Origin: a bacterium | GTDB taxonomy: Bacteria; JAMCPX01 | Reading direction: 5' to 3' | DNA: 64,000 nucleotides | Assembly (NCBI GenBank): GCA_021792615.1 | Contig: JAJYUJ010000007.1 | Location: forward strand, 16,195-80,194 | Part shown: one piece after another, positions 16,611-26,758 of the stretch | Layout of the letters: each line of letters opens with the position of its first letter | Position numbering within the stretch: the stretch's first letter is position 1 | The notes under the pieces: generated by a model | Database searches by the model: none | What the model saw: only the letters and a program-made list of their open reading frames with translations | What the model was told of the DNA's origin: nothing | Program-made: the position numbers and the translations under genes

Positions 16611-19169
16611 ATGGAGCAGGATACAGACGGCATAACGGGCCTTTCATCCGCAGAGGTATTGCAAAGGCTGAAACAGGACGGTTATAATGAACTCCCGTCT
16701 TCAAAAAGGAGAAATATCTTCAGGATCGCCTTGGATGTCGTGAAGGAACCCATGCTCCTTTTATTGGTTGCATGCGGTACGCTCTATTTCGCAATCGGTG
16801 ATATAAAAGAAGCGGTGATCCTGATCAGCTTTGTGTTCGTGGTCATCGGCATCACCCTCTATCAGGAACGGAAAACCGAGAGGGCGCTCGAGGCACTCCG
16901 CGACCTCTCCAGTCCAAGGGCCATGGTCATACGGGACAACATGCACGTACGGATCCCGGGCAGAGAGGTGGTGACCGGAGACATCGTGATAGTATCCGAG
17001 GGCGACCGCGTCCCCGCGGATGCCGTGCTGCTCAACGCCAATAATATTACCGTTGATGAGTCGCTTTTGACCGGGGAATCGGTCCCGGTACGCAAATCAT
17101 CCTGGGACGGAAAACAGGAGATGAACACTCCCGGAGGAGACGACCTGCCGTTCATATACTCGGGCACTCTTATCGTACAGGGCCAGGGCACAGCCAGGGT
17201 CCTGAAAACAGGGCTCAACACCGAGCTGGGGAAAATAGGCAAGATACTGCAGGTCCTGGAACCCGAGGAAACCCTTCTCCATAAAGAGGTGCGAAGACTC
17301 GTGCGTAACTTCACGATCTTTGCGGTTACTCTCTCGGCCCTTGTCATAGTCGTCTACGGCATAACACGGGCGAACTGGTCCAACGGATTTCTCGCGGGAC
17401 TTACCCTAGCCATGGCTATATTGCCCGAGGAGTTTCCCGTTGTTCTTACCATATTCCTCGCACTCGGTGCATGGCGGATCTCGAAAGAGCACGTTCTTAC
17501 CCGCAGGGTATCTGCCATCGAGACCCTCGGTGCCGCGACTGTACTCTGCGTGGACAAAACAGGCACGTTGACGCAGAACAGGATGTCCGTGGAAAAATTA
17601 TTCTGCAATAATGAATTCTATGATCTCAACCGGGACCATGCCAAACCGCTGCCCGAGAACTTCCACCAGCTCCTCGAATTTGCAATCCTTTCAAGTCAGA
17701 GCGATCCCAGGGACCCGATGGAAAGCGCCCTGAAGGGTCTCGGTAATGAACTACTGTCTCACACGGAACACCTTCATACGGACTGGAACATGGAACATGA
17801 ATATCCTCTTTCAAAGGAGCTTCTTGCCATGTCCAGGGTATGGAAATCCGCAGACGGCAAGGATTATGTCATAGCTGCCAAAGGAGCTCCCGAGGCGATA
17901 GCGGACCTATGCCACATGAGCCCGGAAGAAAAACAGCACCTCTCGGATCAGGTAAGCATCATGGCCGGAGAAGGCCTGCGTGTGCTCGGCATAGCCAAGG
18001 CGTATTTCAGTCTGCATAACCTGCCGAGGATCCAGCATGACTTTGACTTCCAGTTCATCGGCCTTACCGGATTTGCGGACCCCATCAGGCCTTCCGTTCC
18101 CGGGGCGCTGCAGGAATGTTACGGTGCTGGCATACGCGTGATCATGATAACGGGCGACTATCCGGTTACCGCAAAAAGCATAGCGGCACAGATCGGACTC
18201 AGCGGCGCTGACGACGTAATCACGGGACAGGAGCTTGATACCCTGCGTGACGAAGAACTGAGGGAACGGCTAAAGGCCGTGAACATCTTTGCGCGGGTTG
18301 TGCCGGAACAGAAACTGCGCATCGTCGATGCACTCAAGGCGAACGGCGAGATCGTCGCCATGACCGGTGACGGGGTCAATGATGCACCTGCACTCAAGTC
18401 CGCTCACATCGGCATAGCCATGGGAGCGCGGGGAACGGATGTTGCCAGAGAAGCGGCATCCCTCGTGCTGCTCGATGACGATTTCTCCTCAATCGTAAAG
18501 TCCGTCAGGATGGGCAGGAGGATTTACGACAATCTAAAAAAGGCAATGGCATACATCCTTGCCATCCACGTACCGATAGCGGGTATTTCCCTTATACCCG
18601 TGCTGTTCGGATGGCCTCTCATCCTTATGCCCGTACATATAGCGTTTCTCGAACTCATCATAGACCCGTCAAGCTCGGTCGTATTCGAAGCAGAGGCGGA
18701 AGAAACAGACACCATGAAGCGCAAGCCGCGAAGGTTTGACGAACGGCTTTTCAATAAGCGGACGTTCGGCATAAGCCTGCTGCAGGGCTGTGTCGTACTT
18801 GCAATCGTGCTCGGGATCTTCATCGTGTCCATGCATCTGGGTCAAACAGAAACGCAATCAAGGGCGCTGACGTTTACGACGCTGATCATCGCGAACCTCG
18901 GGCTTATCCTCACCAACCGTTCCTGGTCCAGGACCATCGTATCGACGCTGGGCATAAAAAACAGGGCACTCTGGGGGGTCGTTTCGGGCGCAATGGTGTT
19001 CCTTGCCCTTACTATCTACGTACCTTTCCTGCAAACTCTTTTCAGGTTCTCAACGCTTCATCCGTTTGATATCGGCATCGGTTTTGGCGCAGGGCTGCTC
19101 AGCGTAGGGTGGTTTGAGACAATGAAACTGTATGCACAATTGAAAAATAAAAAGGTAAACCGGGATTAA
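16611..19169 (+). CDS. Cation-translocating P-type ATPase (P2-like)
   Basis: Inner-membrane pump, probably for Ca2+ or another cation. The 852 residues begin with the cation-ATPase N-terminal domain (GLSSAEVLQRLKQDGYNELP), then the actuator motif LLTGES, phosphorylation site DKTGTLT (Asp315), nucleotide-domain motifs, the hinge TGDGVNDAPALK, and C-terminal transmembrane helices. The M4 motif is PEEFP at about 272-276, where Ca2+ pumps have PEGLP, so ion choice may differ. An in-frame TTG 11 codons upstream overlaps a TTGACG hexamer; the ATG is preferred although its ribosome site is weak. Confidence 0.9.
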   Translation: MEQDTDGITGLSSAEVLQRLKQDGYNELPSSKRRNIFRIALDVVKEPMLLLLVACGTLYFAIGDIKEAVILISFVFVVIGITLYQERKTERALEALRDLSSPRAMVIRDNMHVRIPGREVVTGDIVIVSEGDRVPADAVLLNANNITVDESLLTGESVPVRKSSWDGKQEMNTPGGDDLPFIYSGTLIVQGQGTARVLKTGLNTELGKIGKILQVLEPEETLLHKEVRRLVRNFTIFAVTLSALVIVVYGITRANWSNGFLAGLTLAMAILPEEFPVVLTIFLALGAWRISKEHVLTRRVSAIETLGAATVLCVDKTGTLTQNRMSVEKLFCNNEFYDLNRDHAKPLPENFHQLLEFAILSSQSDPRDPMESALKGLGNELLSHTEHLHTDWNMEHEYPLSKELLAMSRVWKSADGKDYVIAAKGAPEAIADLCHMSPEEKQHLSDQVSIMAGEGLRVLGIAKAYFSLHNLPRIQHDFDFQFIGLTGFADPIRPSVPGALQECYGAGIRVIMITGDYPVTAKSIAAQIGLSGADDVITGQELDTLRDEELRERLKAVNIFARVVPEQKLRIVDALKANGEIVAMTGDGVNDAPALKSAHIGIAMGARGTDVAREAASLVLLDDDFSSIVKSVRMGRRIYDNLKKAMAYILAIHVPIAGISLIPVLFGWPLILMPVHIAFLELIIDPSSSVVFEAEAEETDTMKRKPRRFDERLFNKRTFGISLLQGCVVLAIVLGIFIVSMHLGQTETQSRALTFTTLIIANLGLILTNRSWSRTIVSTLGIKNRALWGVVSGAMVFLALTIYVPFLQTLFRFSTLHPFDIGIGFGAGLLSVGWFETMKLYAQLKNKKVNRD

Positions 19170-19260
19170 CCTGAAAAATGCAATAAGGAGGTTTACGTAT
19201 TCGTTCAACCACGCGCATTGCATAAACCTCCTTATTTTACAATCGCATTTTTCGGGTTAA
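19166..19260. repeat. 95-bp imperfect inverted repeat across two convergent stop codons
   Basis: TTAACC...GAAAAATGC on the left is mirrored by GCATTTTTC...GGTTAA on the right. Inside lies a perfect 14-bp stem, AATAAGGAGGTTTA (19182-19195) against TAAACCTCCTTATT (19223-19236), around a 27-nt loop. Both the ATPase and cheB stop codons fall within the outer arms. It may work as a bidirectional transcription stop, or be a relic of a small palindromic element. Confidence 0.75.
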
Positions 19261-20351
19261 CCTTTTGCCCAGCGGTTGAGTTCCATAGCAATAAGATAAT
19301 AGGGCAGTACCCGGTCGACCTTTCCCGTGGCTATTGCCTCCCGGGGCATGCCGAAGATAACTGCGGTCTCTTCGGACTCTGCTATCGTGTAACCTCCTGC
19401 ATCTTTTATCTTTTCTATGCCTTTTTTGCCGTCATCCCCCATTCCGGTGAGAACGACTCCGGCGCACATCTTACCGAACTCCTGGGCTGCAGAGGCAAAC
19501 ATTTCATTGACCGATGGTATGAATTTATCCTCTTGCCTGCGCGGTATCAATTTGAGTATCCTTTTATTGTCGAGGAACATTATCGAAATACTGTACCCGC
19601 CCGGGCACACGAAGATCATACCCTGCCTGAGCGGCTCGTTATCTTCCGCTTCTTTGACACTGAGACTTGTATACTTGTTTAGTCTCTGTGCAAAGGTTGC
19701 CGTAAAGCCCGGAGGCATGTGCTGTGAAACGATAACACTGATCTTCATATTTTTATCCAGGCCCGATATCACCCTCTGTAATGCCGAAGGGCCTCCGGTG
19801 GAGGAACCAATTGCGATCAACTTGAACCCGGCATAAATGCCAGAAGGCTCGTTTCCTGCGCCGGTAATCTTTACTATGGGTTTTGCCGCCGTATCTATGC
19901 CGAGACTCAGTTTTAAATTAATATCCGCTATTCTTCTCTGGACGTTTTTCAGATTAATGTTCCGTACGTTCAGCACTTTTTTTATAACGTCCTCTTTTAT
20001 CGAGTAGAGTTCCATGGACGCCCTGTTTACCGGCTTTGGAATAAAATCAACCGCGCCGAGCTCCATTGCCTTGAATACGCTTTCGGAATCCGCTTTTGAG
20101 CTGATCACAATGGTCGGCGTAGGCTTTGTCCTCATGAGGATCCTCAGGAACGTAAATCCGTCCATGCGAGGCATTTCGAGATCCAGCGTGACAACGTCGG
20201 GGTCAAGGTCATTCAGTTTTTTCAGACCGTCCTCTCCGTCCGTAGCGGTACCTACAACCCTGATGGTACGGTTCGATTCCAGCATCGTCTTCAACGAGCG
20301 CCGGTTAAACGCCGAATCATCTATAATAAGCACCTTGATCTGATCGGTCAT
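19257..20351 (-). CDS. cheB: Chemotaxis methylesterase/glutamine deamidase CheB
   Basis: Removes methyl groups from receptor glutamates when phosphorylated by CheA. The 364 residues have an N-terminal receiver (D11-D12, phosphoacceptor D57 in TLDLEMPRMDG) and a C-terminal methylesterase domain with IGSSTGGPSALQ (catalytic Ser), SQHMPPGFT (His) and TGMGDDGKKG (Asp). The start is the ATG of MTDQIKVLIIDD, which overlaps the cheR stop as ATGA; 33 upstream in-frame codons belong to cheR sequence and are excluded. Last gene of the chemosensory operon. Confidence 0.96.
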   Translation of the reverse strand: MTDQIKVLIIDDSAFNRRSLKTMLESNRTIRVVGTATDGEDGLKKLNDLDPDVVTLDLEMPRMDGFTFLRILMRTKPTPTIVISSKADSESVFKAMELGAVDFIPKPVNRASMELYSIKEDVIKKVLNVRNINLKNVQRRIADINLKLSLGIDTAAKPIVKITGAGNEPSGIYAGFKLIAIGSSTGGPSALQRVISGLDKNMKISVIVSQHMPPGFTATFAQRLNKYTSLSVKEAEDNEPLRQGMIFVCPGGYSISIMFLDNKRILKLIPRRQEDKFIPSVNEMFASAAQEFGKMCAGVVLTGMGDDGKKGIEKIKDAGGYTIAESEETAVIFGMPREAIATGKVDRVLPYYLIAMELNRWAKG

Positions 20352-21244
20352 TTTTGCGGCTTCCTGTAAACAAGATCGTTTTTGAGCTGTACCAGCTTGA
20401 ACAGACTGGTAATATTTATTAAAGACTCCGCATGTCCCAGCAAGAGCCATCCGTTACTGCCCAGTTTGTCATAGAATTTTTCGATAAGCTTTTTCTTCGA
20501 TTCAAGATCGAAGTATATGAGAACATTGCGGCATATAATCACATCCATCGATGAGAGCAGGTTAATGACCGTGCTGTCCATAAGGTTGATATGGGAAATC
20601 TTGATCATATTTTTGATCTCGTCTTTTATTTTCAGCTTATCCCCGTACGGCTCGAAATATTTTTTTTTGTAATACTCGTCGGTGACCCTGAAAGAAGCAT
20701 TCCCATAGATGCCCTTTCTGGATATGGATAAAACTCTCTGACTTATGTCCGTAGCGTAGATCTCTATATTGAAGTCTTTATCTATACCGTATTCCTTTGC
20801 CATGATCGAGACCGTATACGGCTCCTCGCCGGTGGAGGAACCTGCACTCCATATCCGCAACGATGGCCTGCTGATGTAGGACTTTTCTGCCTTTATGATC
20901 GGTATAATTTCTTCAAAGAGCGCCTTGAGCTGCAATATTTCTCTGAAAAAGTACGTCTCATTCGTTGTGAGGAGATCGACGACGATGCTCAATTCATCTT
21001 CCCGCTCCTTGTCATATTTCAGGAAGAAGTAATAATCCTTAAAAGAATTCAGTTTTCTTATGCCCAATCTGCTCGTAAGCCTGGATACGAATATGTATTT
21101 TTGCTCATCGGAAAAGAAGATACCGCTGTACTCTTTTATAAAATCCCTGAGTCTGCGGAAATCATCATCCTCGAGATCGACAGCCGTATTGCTTGTATGC
21201 GTCAAGGTACTGTACATAGGTTCAGCGATCTTCCGAATGCGCAT
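20348..21244 (-). CDS. cheR: Chemoreceptor methyltransferase CheR
   Basis: SAM-dependent methylation of receptor glutamates. The 298 residues comprise an N-terminal helical domain (DDDFRRLRDFIKEYSGI) and a Rossmann methyltransferase domain with TTNETYFFRE, RIWSAGSSTGEEPYT (SAM site), IYATDIS, and DVIICRNVLIYF. The start is uncertain: the ATG at 21244 overlaps the HEAT gene by 23 bp, and another ATG at 21217 begins 4 bp after its stop; neither has a strong ribosome site. It sits between the HEAT gene and cheB. Confidence 0.95.
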   Translation of the reverse strand: MRIRKIAEPMYSTLTHTSNTAVDLEDDDFRRLRDFIKEYSGIFFSDEQKYIFVSRLTSRLGIRKLNSFKDYYFFLKYDKEREDELSIVVDLLTTNETYFFREILQLKALFEEIIPIIKAEKSYISRPSLRIWSAGSSTGEEPYTVSIMAKEYGIDKDFNIEIYATDISQRVLSISRKGIYGNASFRVTDEYYKKKYFEPYGDKLKIKDEIKNMIKISHINLMDSTVINLLSSMDVIICRNVLIYFDLESKKKLIEKFYDKLGSNGWLLLGHAESLINITSLFKLVQLKNDLVYRKPQK

Positions 21245-23162
21245 ACCGTCCGAGAACGGACAACGCTTTCTCCCTGATTTTTTGCTCCGGACCCGAAGCG
21301 AGCCTCTTCAATATGCCGTGAGAAGTCTTGTTGTTTGCCTTCCCCAGCATATAAATGACCTCCATAACAATGTCCTGATCCTTGCTTGAAAGTACTTGTT
21401 CTATCTCACCGGTACAATCCTCGACGGAAATGTCCATCAGGACCTGGAGGGCTGACAGGACAACCGCAGGCGATTCATCCCGGATGTACTTCGTCAAGAT
21501 ACCCTTTGCCTCACCCGTCTGCGGAGAATGCTTGAGGTGTTTGATAATTTCTATCTTCACCCATTGATCGTCGTCATTGATAAGCCATTTGACGGTATCG
21601 ATAAATTTTTCCGGTATGAGGATGGCCGTTGTCCGTACCGCTTCAATTCTTACGTCCCTGTTTTCATCGGCCAGCGCCATCTGGATGTCTTCGCCAAAGT
21701 TGTTGAGTGATAGGGTACCGATCGACGCGATAATTGCCGCGCGCACGGCAGCCTCACTGTCATTGAGCAGTGTTTTTATGTCTTCAGCCATATCTTCTTT
21801 GTAAAAGCTTGCAACGAGTTTTGCCGAGGCAAGCCGTAACAGATAATCGCTGCTGTGCACCATACCATGGATCATGACCAGCGCCTGATCCGGAATATTC
21901 TTGCCGACCTTGACGAAGCTGTCGATCGAAGCCGCGGTTACCGCCTTATTGTCGGATCCCATCAGCTTGACCAGCAGTTTGAGACTGTGCGGATCAAGGA
22001 AGGTACCGAAGATGCGGGCAAGGAGCACGGGGATTTCCTCAGTTTCATCCGACTCGAGGAGGTAGGATAACCCTTCCGGAGGTGCATCCGGAGAGTCCGG
22101 TAATTGAGACAGATAGAGAAGGCCTGCCTTGATCTGGGACACACTCTTGTTCCCGACGAGCAGTGCGACAACGTCAGCCCTGATGGAATCACCCCGGTCT
22201 ATCAGTGCCGCCACACACGCGACGGCAAGATCGGGATCGTCGGCATATTTCAGGATCGTCCCGGGAGCGCTTTTTTCGCCGGACCAGCCGAGGATCCTGA
22301 TACCGGCCTTGACCGTTGCACTGTCGACGCTCGAGAGCATTTTTTCCATGATATACGAGTCATGGATGTTCGATTGCCGTACTGAACTTCTTACAAAAGC
22401 AGCGTCCTGTTCGTTCAGGCTGTCATAGAGCTGAAGCAATGATCTTGCCGCTGCATCTCTGTTGGATCGTTTGTTGTCTTTTATTCCCTCAATAAGATAG
22501 GACGCGACAACGGGATCATGGGTTGCACCGAGCAGGTCGAACACAGCTTTTTTGAGGAGCGGGTCTTCCATGAGAGGCACGATGTCCGCTATGGGGATCT
22601 TGAATCCTTTTTTGCCGAGATTGGCAAGGGCTTCGATGGCTGAGAAAACGATATAAATCTCTTTTTGTTTCAGGAGCCCTGTTATGGAGAGAATGACATC
22701 TTCTGTACCGATCTTGCCGAGCGCCTCCGTAGCTGCCGTAGACAAATTCTGCTGGGGGCTCGATGTCAGTTTTATGAGAACGGGAATTACCTCGGGATCT
22801 CCTATGTCTCCCAGAACATCGACGAGAAGCTTCGATAACTCCCACTGGTCTGCATCGATCGCCCGTATAATGTGTTTGATGGCTTTTTTACCGGTTTTTG
22901 TCAGTCCTTCAACCCCGGCCGTTCTCAGCCCGGCATTATCCTGAGAATTTATTATATCTATAAAAAGACCGGTAAGTTTGTCCGGATCCTGCGCTCTCAA
23001 GAGCGACTCCAGAGCGGTTTTCCGTACTCTGAAACTCTCGTCGCCGAGCAACACCGTAAAGAGCTCCCTGTTGTCATCGAACAGCAGGGTACCGATGCTT
23101 CCGGCAAAGGCAACCTTTTCCTCTTCAGACATACTGCCTACATCGTACCGTGTTTCCGTCAT
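21222..23162 (-). CDS. Large HEAT-repeat protein in the chemosensory operon
   Basis: A 646-residue all-helical protein built almost entirely of HEAT-type repeats, for example VRKTALESLLRAQ, DPEVIPVLIKLTSSPQQ, STAATEALGKIG, VRIEAVRTTAILIPE and SPAVVLSALQVLMD. No signal peptide, transmembrane segment or catalytic motif is seen. HEAT solenoids are protein-binding scaffolds. Its position between a receiver protein and cheR, with an ATGA overlap upstream, suggests it assembles or modulates the signalling array, or binds the output partner. Confidence 0.85.
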   Translation of the reverse strand: MTETRYDVGSMSEEEKVAFAGSIGTLLFDDNRELFTVLLGDESFRVRKTALESLLRAQDPDKLTGLFIDIINSQDNAGLRTAGVEGLTKTGKKAIKHIIRAIDADQWELSKLLVDVLGDIGDPEVIPVLIKLTSSPQQNLSTAATEALGKIGTEDVILSITGLLKQKEIYIVFSAIEALANLGKKGFKIPIADIVPLMEDPLLKKAVFDLLGATHDPVVASYLIEGIKDNKRSNRDAAARSLLQLYDSLNEQDAAFVRSSVRQSNIHDSYIMEKMLSSVDSATVKAGIRILGWSGEKSAPGTILKYADDPDLAVACVAALIDRGDSIRADVVALLVGNKSVSQIKAGLLYLSQLPDSPDAPPEGLSYLLESDETEEIPVLLARIFGTFLDPHSLKLLVKLMGSDNKAVTAASIDSFVKVGKNIPDQALVMIHGMVHSSDYLLRLASAKLVASFYKEDMAEDIKTLLNDSEAAVRAAIIASIGTLSLNNFGEDIQMALADENRDVRIEAVRTTAILIPEKFIDTVKWLINDDDQWVKIEIIKHLKHSPQTGEAKGILTKYIRDESPAVVLSALQVLMDISVEDCTGEIEQVLSSKDQDIVMEVIYMLGKANNKTSHGILKRLASGPEQKIREKALSVLGRYAHSEDR

Positions 23163-24094
23163 TGCTCAATCCCCAGTTCTTTTTTCTTTTTCTGCACCAG
23201 CTCGTCGAGAGATTCTTTTAAAAAATCCTCCTGCTGACGTATGTGTTCTGCGATCCTTTTTTTAAAGAGCTTCTTCCCTTCTTCGAGATCTTTTTCCAGA
23301 ACCTCTTCAACCATATTCTGCCGGATGCCCTGTTCAAGGACATCCTGATTGTACAGTGCAATATCGGATATAATAATGCGCGCAAGTCTTCTTGCCTTTT
23401 CTCTATCCTGCATATCTGCCGGTGTTTGTACGAGCTCTTCTTCGTTGAACTTCTCGGTATCGCTGGTTTTCACCTCGGGCGAGGGTGATTCACTCACTCC
23501 CACACCGACCTGGGCTGCTTCCGCTACCGCGGGTGTTTCCTGAACCTCTTCCTGCCTGCTGATCAGCCTGTTTATTTTGGCTGCCAGGCTGTCCCTGATA
23601 TGGTGCTTCTCTATAAAATCATCCGCGCCGTAAAGGCTCTGCGGTATGCGCTTGTAGCGTGTTTTATCGTATATCGACGCCACGAGTATGACCTTGATGC
23701 TCTGCAAACGTTTATCTTTCTTGATCAGCTCCGGGAATTCGAAGCCGAATATGTCCGGCAGTGCGACATCCACGATCACCACTTCGGGGTGGGTGTCCTC
23801 CATAATGGAGACCGCCTCGACACCGTTCTTTGCATACAGGGGGAAGAATTTCTCCTCCCGGAGGAGCTCCCCCATCATTTCCCGCATTGAACTCGAGGGA
23901 TGCGCAATCAGTACCTTCCTTCCTTCCGCAATAACCGGCAGTTCCTCTTTCGCTCTTTCCGGAACTGGAACTGCCTTCTTCTTCAGGAGGAATATCTGTC
24001 CGCACTTCGAACATCTCAGTTTCAGGCTGTCGCCGGATATTCTGTTATCGTCCACTTTATAGGTTGTAGCGCATTGGGGGCAGCGTATGATCAT
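23159..24094 (-). CDS. Zinc-ribbon plus receiver-domain protein
   Basis: The 311-residue protein starts with an MJ0042-type zinc ribbon (CPQCATTY, then LRCSKCGQIF; C-x2-C about 25 residues from C-x2-C). A receiver domain follows at about 60-185: the usual acidic pair is replaced (KVLIAHPSSSM), but VVIVDVALPD keeps the acceptor Asp and IEKHH the lysine position. A Pro/Glu-rich linker and a charged coiled-coil C-terminus (LEEGKKLFKKRIAEH) complete it. Phosphorylation is uncertain because magnesium-binding residues are missing. It lies 7 bp after the MCP gene. Confidence 0.82.
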   Translation of the reverse strand: MIIRCPQCATTYKVDDNRISGDSLKLRCSKCGQIFLLKKKAVPVPERAKEELPVIAEGRKVLIAHPSSSMREMMGELLREEKFFPLYAKNGVEAVSIMEDTHPEVVIVDVALPDIFGFEFPELIKKDKRLQSIKVILVASIYDKTRYKRIPQSLYGADDFIEKHHIRDSLAAKINRLISRQEEVQETPAVAEAAQVGVGVSESPSPEVKTSDTEKFNEEELVQTPADMQDREKARRLARIIISDIALYNQDVLEQGIRQNMVEEVLEKDLEEGKKLFKKRIAEHIRQQEDFLKESLDELVQKKKKELGIEQ

Positions 24095-24101
24095 GGTACC
24101 G

Positions 24102-26216
24102 TTACACCTTAAACATTTTTAATATGTCCTGCAGGACACTGGACTGCTTATCGAGGAGTTTTGATATCTCGTTGAGCTGGGAAACATTCGAGACGTTTTC
24201 ACCGGACGATGTTTTGATCCTTCCCAGCGAAGACATAACAAATTCGTTTGTCTTTGCCTGTTCCTGCGTTGCCTTATTAATAAAATTAACCATCTCCGAG
24301 ATATTTTCTATAGCCTGGCTGATGAATTTGCTGCTCTTTGACTGCTCCTCCATTGAATTCTTCACCTGCTCGGAAACGCTCCGCATCCTCTCCGATGCTT
24401 TGGTGATCTGTTCCGATCCCCGTGCCTGTTCCTGCGTTGCCTTGGCTATCTCTACCATCATCGTCGTTATATTGGTTATTGCGTTGGTTACTTCTTTGGA
24501 AGCCTTTGTCTGATCCTGCGTTGCCCGTGCTATCTCTCCGGACATCAGGCTCGCCTGGGAAGAACTTTCGGATATTTTCAACAATGCCGTTCCCGCGGAG
24601 TTCGCAAGCTCGCTTCCCTTCTCTACTGCTTTATTGACGGAAACTACGGAATCCTGCGCTTGTATGGATTCGGACTGGACTGCCCGTATAATGTTCGTTA
24701 TCTCCTTGGTTGAAGACGCTGTCCTCTCTGCGAGTTCTTTTATCTCATCTGCGACAACCGCAAAACTCTTTCCGTATTCTCCGGACTGGGAGGCGATAAT
24801 AGCGGCATTGAGGGCAAGGAGGTTGGTCTGTGCGGTAACCTCTTCTATTACATTCAGGATCTTGCCTATATCGTCGACCTTCTGGACGAAACTGCCGATT
24901 GTTTCCGCCACATGATTCGAGGCCTCCTTGATCTGCTTCATGCCCTCTATCGTTATGTTTACGGAAGAGACCCCTTCTTGCGCGTCTGCCATAACCTTGT
25001 TCGCTATGACAAAGGTTTCATTCGTATTGGCCTCTATTTGCTTTGTCGAGGCATCCATCTCAACGATGGATGTCGCGGTCTCGTCGGTTATCCTGAGCAG
25101 TTGCTCGACGTTGCCGGCCACCTGTTTTATCGATGCACTCATCTCTTCTATGGATGATGTTGTTTCCTCTATGGCCGAAGACAGCATCTCCACGTTTTCG
25201 AGCACCTCTTCGATACTCGACGAAAGCTCCAGTACCGAAGACGCACTCTCTGTCGATGAGTTATGCAGGGTATCGGTGTTCTTGGCTATGTCCTTTATAG
25301 ATGCATTGAGCTCGGTCATGGATGATGTCGTGTCCTCTACGGATTTTTGCTGTATCTCCGAAGACTCAAGCAGGGATACGGCGTTCTTGGTTATCTTATG
25401 CACAACATCCACGATGGCCTCCGACGTAGCCCGGACATTGCTCAAGACCTGTCTCAGGTTTTCCGACATGGCATTAAAAGAACCGGCAAGAAGCCCTATT
25501 TCATCTTTCGATCTCGACGGTACGGTCTGGGTAAGATCGCCCTCCGAAAGTGCGGATGCCCTCTCCGCAATCACCGGTATCTGCCCGACGATGCGCTGCA
25601 CAAAAAAGAACGTCAGCACGGTACCGATAATGAAGTTTATCAGTACAATCAGAACAGCCCCGAGCATAAGCGATCTAAATTTTTTGCTGATACTGTTGAA
25701 CGACATGCCGAGATATACATATCCCCGTACCGTTTTCGACTGCCCGGACTCGTTTTGCCCGTTCAACGAAGAACTGGTTGTAACGACGTCCTTATTTATC
25801 TCCAGGAATTTTCCCGACGTGCCCAGACTGACCGTTTCACTCTTGCCTTTCGGACTCGCAAGTATCGAACTCAACTCATTGGAAAGCCCCGATTGCCTGA
25901 ACCTCGATACGAGCACATTGTCCTTTCCGTCCGTAACTACGACGTACGCGATATCCCCGTCCTTTAAGATATTATCCATGAGCTCGTTCAACAGTACTTT
26001 GTCTTCCGCAATGACGCCGAACCGTATGTTGTAAGCGAAATTTTCCGCTATCATGTCCCCCCGTTTTTTGAGCTCATCCGTAGACAGGGATCTCGTCAGG
26101 AGGAGATAATATCCGCTGTAAACGATACTCAGTGCAATGATGCCCCAAATGATATAAAAAATAAATTTCAATCTCAGGCTGTGCCGTATATTCTGGAATT
26201 CCCCGATAAATTTCAT
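24102..26216 (-). CDS. Methyl-accepting chemotaxis protein
   Basis: Transmembrane chemoreceptor of 704 residues. TM1 lies at about 18-40, followed by a periplasmic sensor region of roughly 140 residues, TM2 ([20 protein letters not shown]), a HAMP domain ([19 protein letters not shown]) and a long coiled-coil signalling domain. The kinase-contacting hairpin tip reads [16 protein letters not shown], then [14 protein letters not shown]. The ligand is unknown. The gene overlaps the upstream cheW as ATGA, consistent with one receptor dedicated to this array. Confidence 0.95.
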   Translation of the reverse strand: MKFIGEFQNIRHSLRLKFIFYIIWGIIALSIVYSGYYLLLTRSLSTDELKKRGDMIAENFAYNIRFGVIAEDKVLLNELMDNILKDGDIAYVVVTDGKDNVLVSRFRQSGLSNELSSILASPKGKSETVSLGTSGKFLEINKDVVTTSSSLNGQNESGQSKTVRGYVYLGMSFNSISKKFRSLMLGAVLIVLINFIIGTVLTFFFVQRIVGQIPVIAERASALSEGDLTQTVPSRSKDEIGLLAGSFNAMSENLRQVLSNVRATSEAIVDVVHKITKNAVSLLESSEIQQKSVEDTTSSMTELNASIKDIAKNTDTLHNSSTESASSVLELSSSIEEVLENVEMLSSAIEETTSSIEEMSASIKQVAGNVEQLLRITDETATSIVEMDASTKQIEANTNETFVIANKVMADAQEGVSSVNITIEGMKQIKEASNHVAETIGSFVQKVDDIGKILNVIEEVTAQTNLLALNAAIIASQSGEYGKSFAVVADEIKELAERTASSTKEITNIIRAVQSESIQAQDSVVSVNKAVEKGSELANSAGTALLKISESSSQASLMSGEIARATQDQTKASKEVTNAITNITTMMVEIAKATQEQARGSEQITKASERMRSVSEQVKNSMEEQSKSSKFISQAIENISEMVNFINKATQEQAKTNEFVMSSLGRIKTSSGENVSNVSQLNEISKLLDKQSSVLQDILKMFKV

Positions 26217-26758
26217 TCTTTGCCTCCTGTTTCCTGTTTTTTGTTTTTAAAAACAAGATTCTTAAATTGGACCCTTTCAGTCGTCGTCAATATCCGGTCC
26301 AGATTCAGCACCAATATGATTCTGCCCCGATCGCTGACAACGCTCGATAAATACTCCGATTCTATACCCTGAACGATCCTGGGCGGAGGTAAAACCTTTT
26401 TTGCAGGCACCCGTAAAACCTCTTTCACCCCGTCGACGATAAGCCCCGCTACTTTATCAATGACCTTTATGATAACTATCCGTAGCTTGTCCTGTGTGTC
26501 GCCGGCGGGGACCTCGAAGCGTTTTCTCATATCTATGACGGGTATAATATCGCCCCGAAGATCGATGACGCCCTCTAAAAACTCCGGGGCTCTCGGTACA
26601 GGCGTTACCGGCATATATTTGATGATTTCGACTATCTTCATAATATCTATCGCATAAAACGCGCTGCCAATGCTTATAAGAATAAGCTGCACGCTGTCTT
26701 CCGCGGTGGATGCCGTCTTGATGTTGTTTTGTGTATTCATATCTGCCATACTGTTCAT
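26213..26758 (-). CDS. cheW: CheW coupling protein (first of two)
   Basis: Couples receptor to CheA. The 181 residues are a single CheW domain: [58 protein letters not shown], then [11 protein letters not shown]. Its ATG overlaps the stop of the other cheW (ATGA), and its end overlaps the MCP start, so the three are translationally linked. Confidence 0.93.
   Translation of the reverse strand: MNSMADMNTQNNIKTASTAEDSVQLILISIGSAFYAIDIMKIVEIIKYMPVTPVPRAPEFLEGVIDLRGDIIPVIDMRKRFEVPAGDTQDKLRIVIIKVIDKVAGLIVDGVKEVLRVPAKKVLPPPRIVQGIESEYLSSVVSDRGRIILVLNLDRILTTTERVQFKNLVFKNKKQETGGKE

Noticed and set aside
24928..26034. 368-codon open frame on the plus strand
   Set aside because: Antisense to the MCP gene; Ser/Thr-rich content reflects the complement of its heptad repeats.
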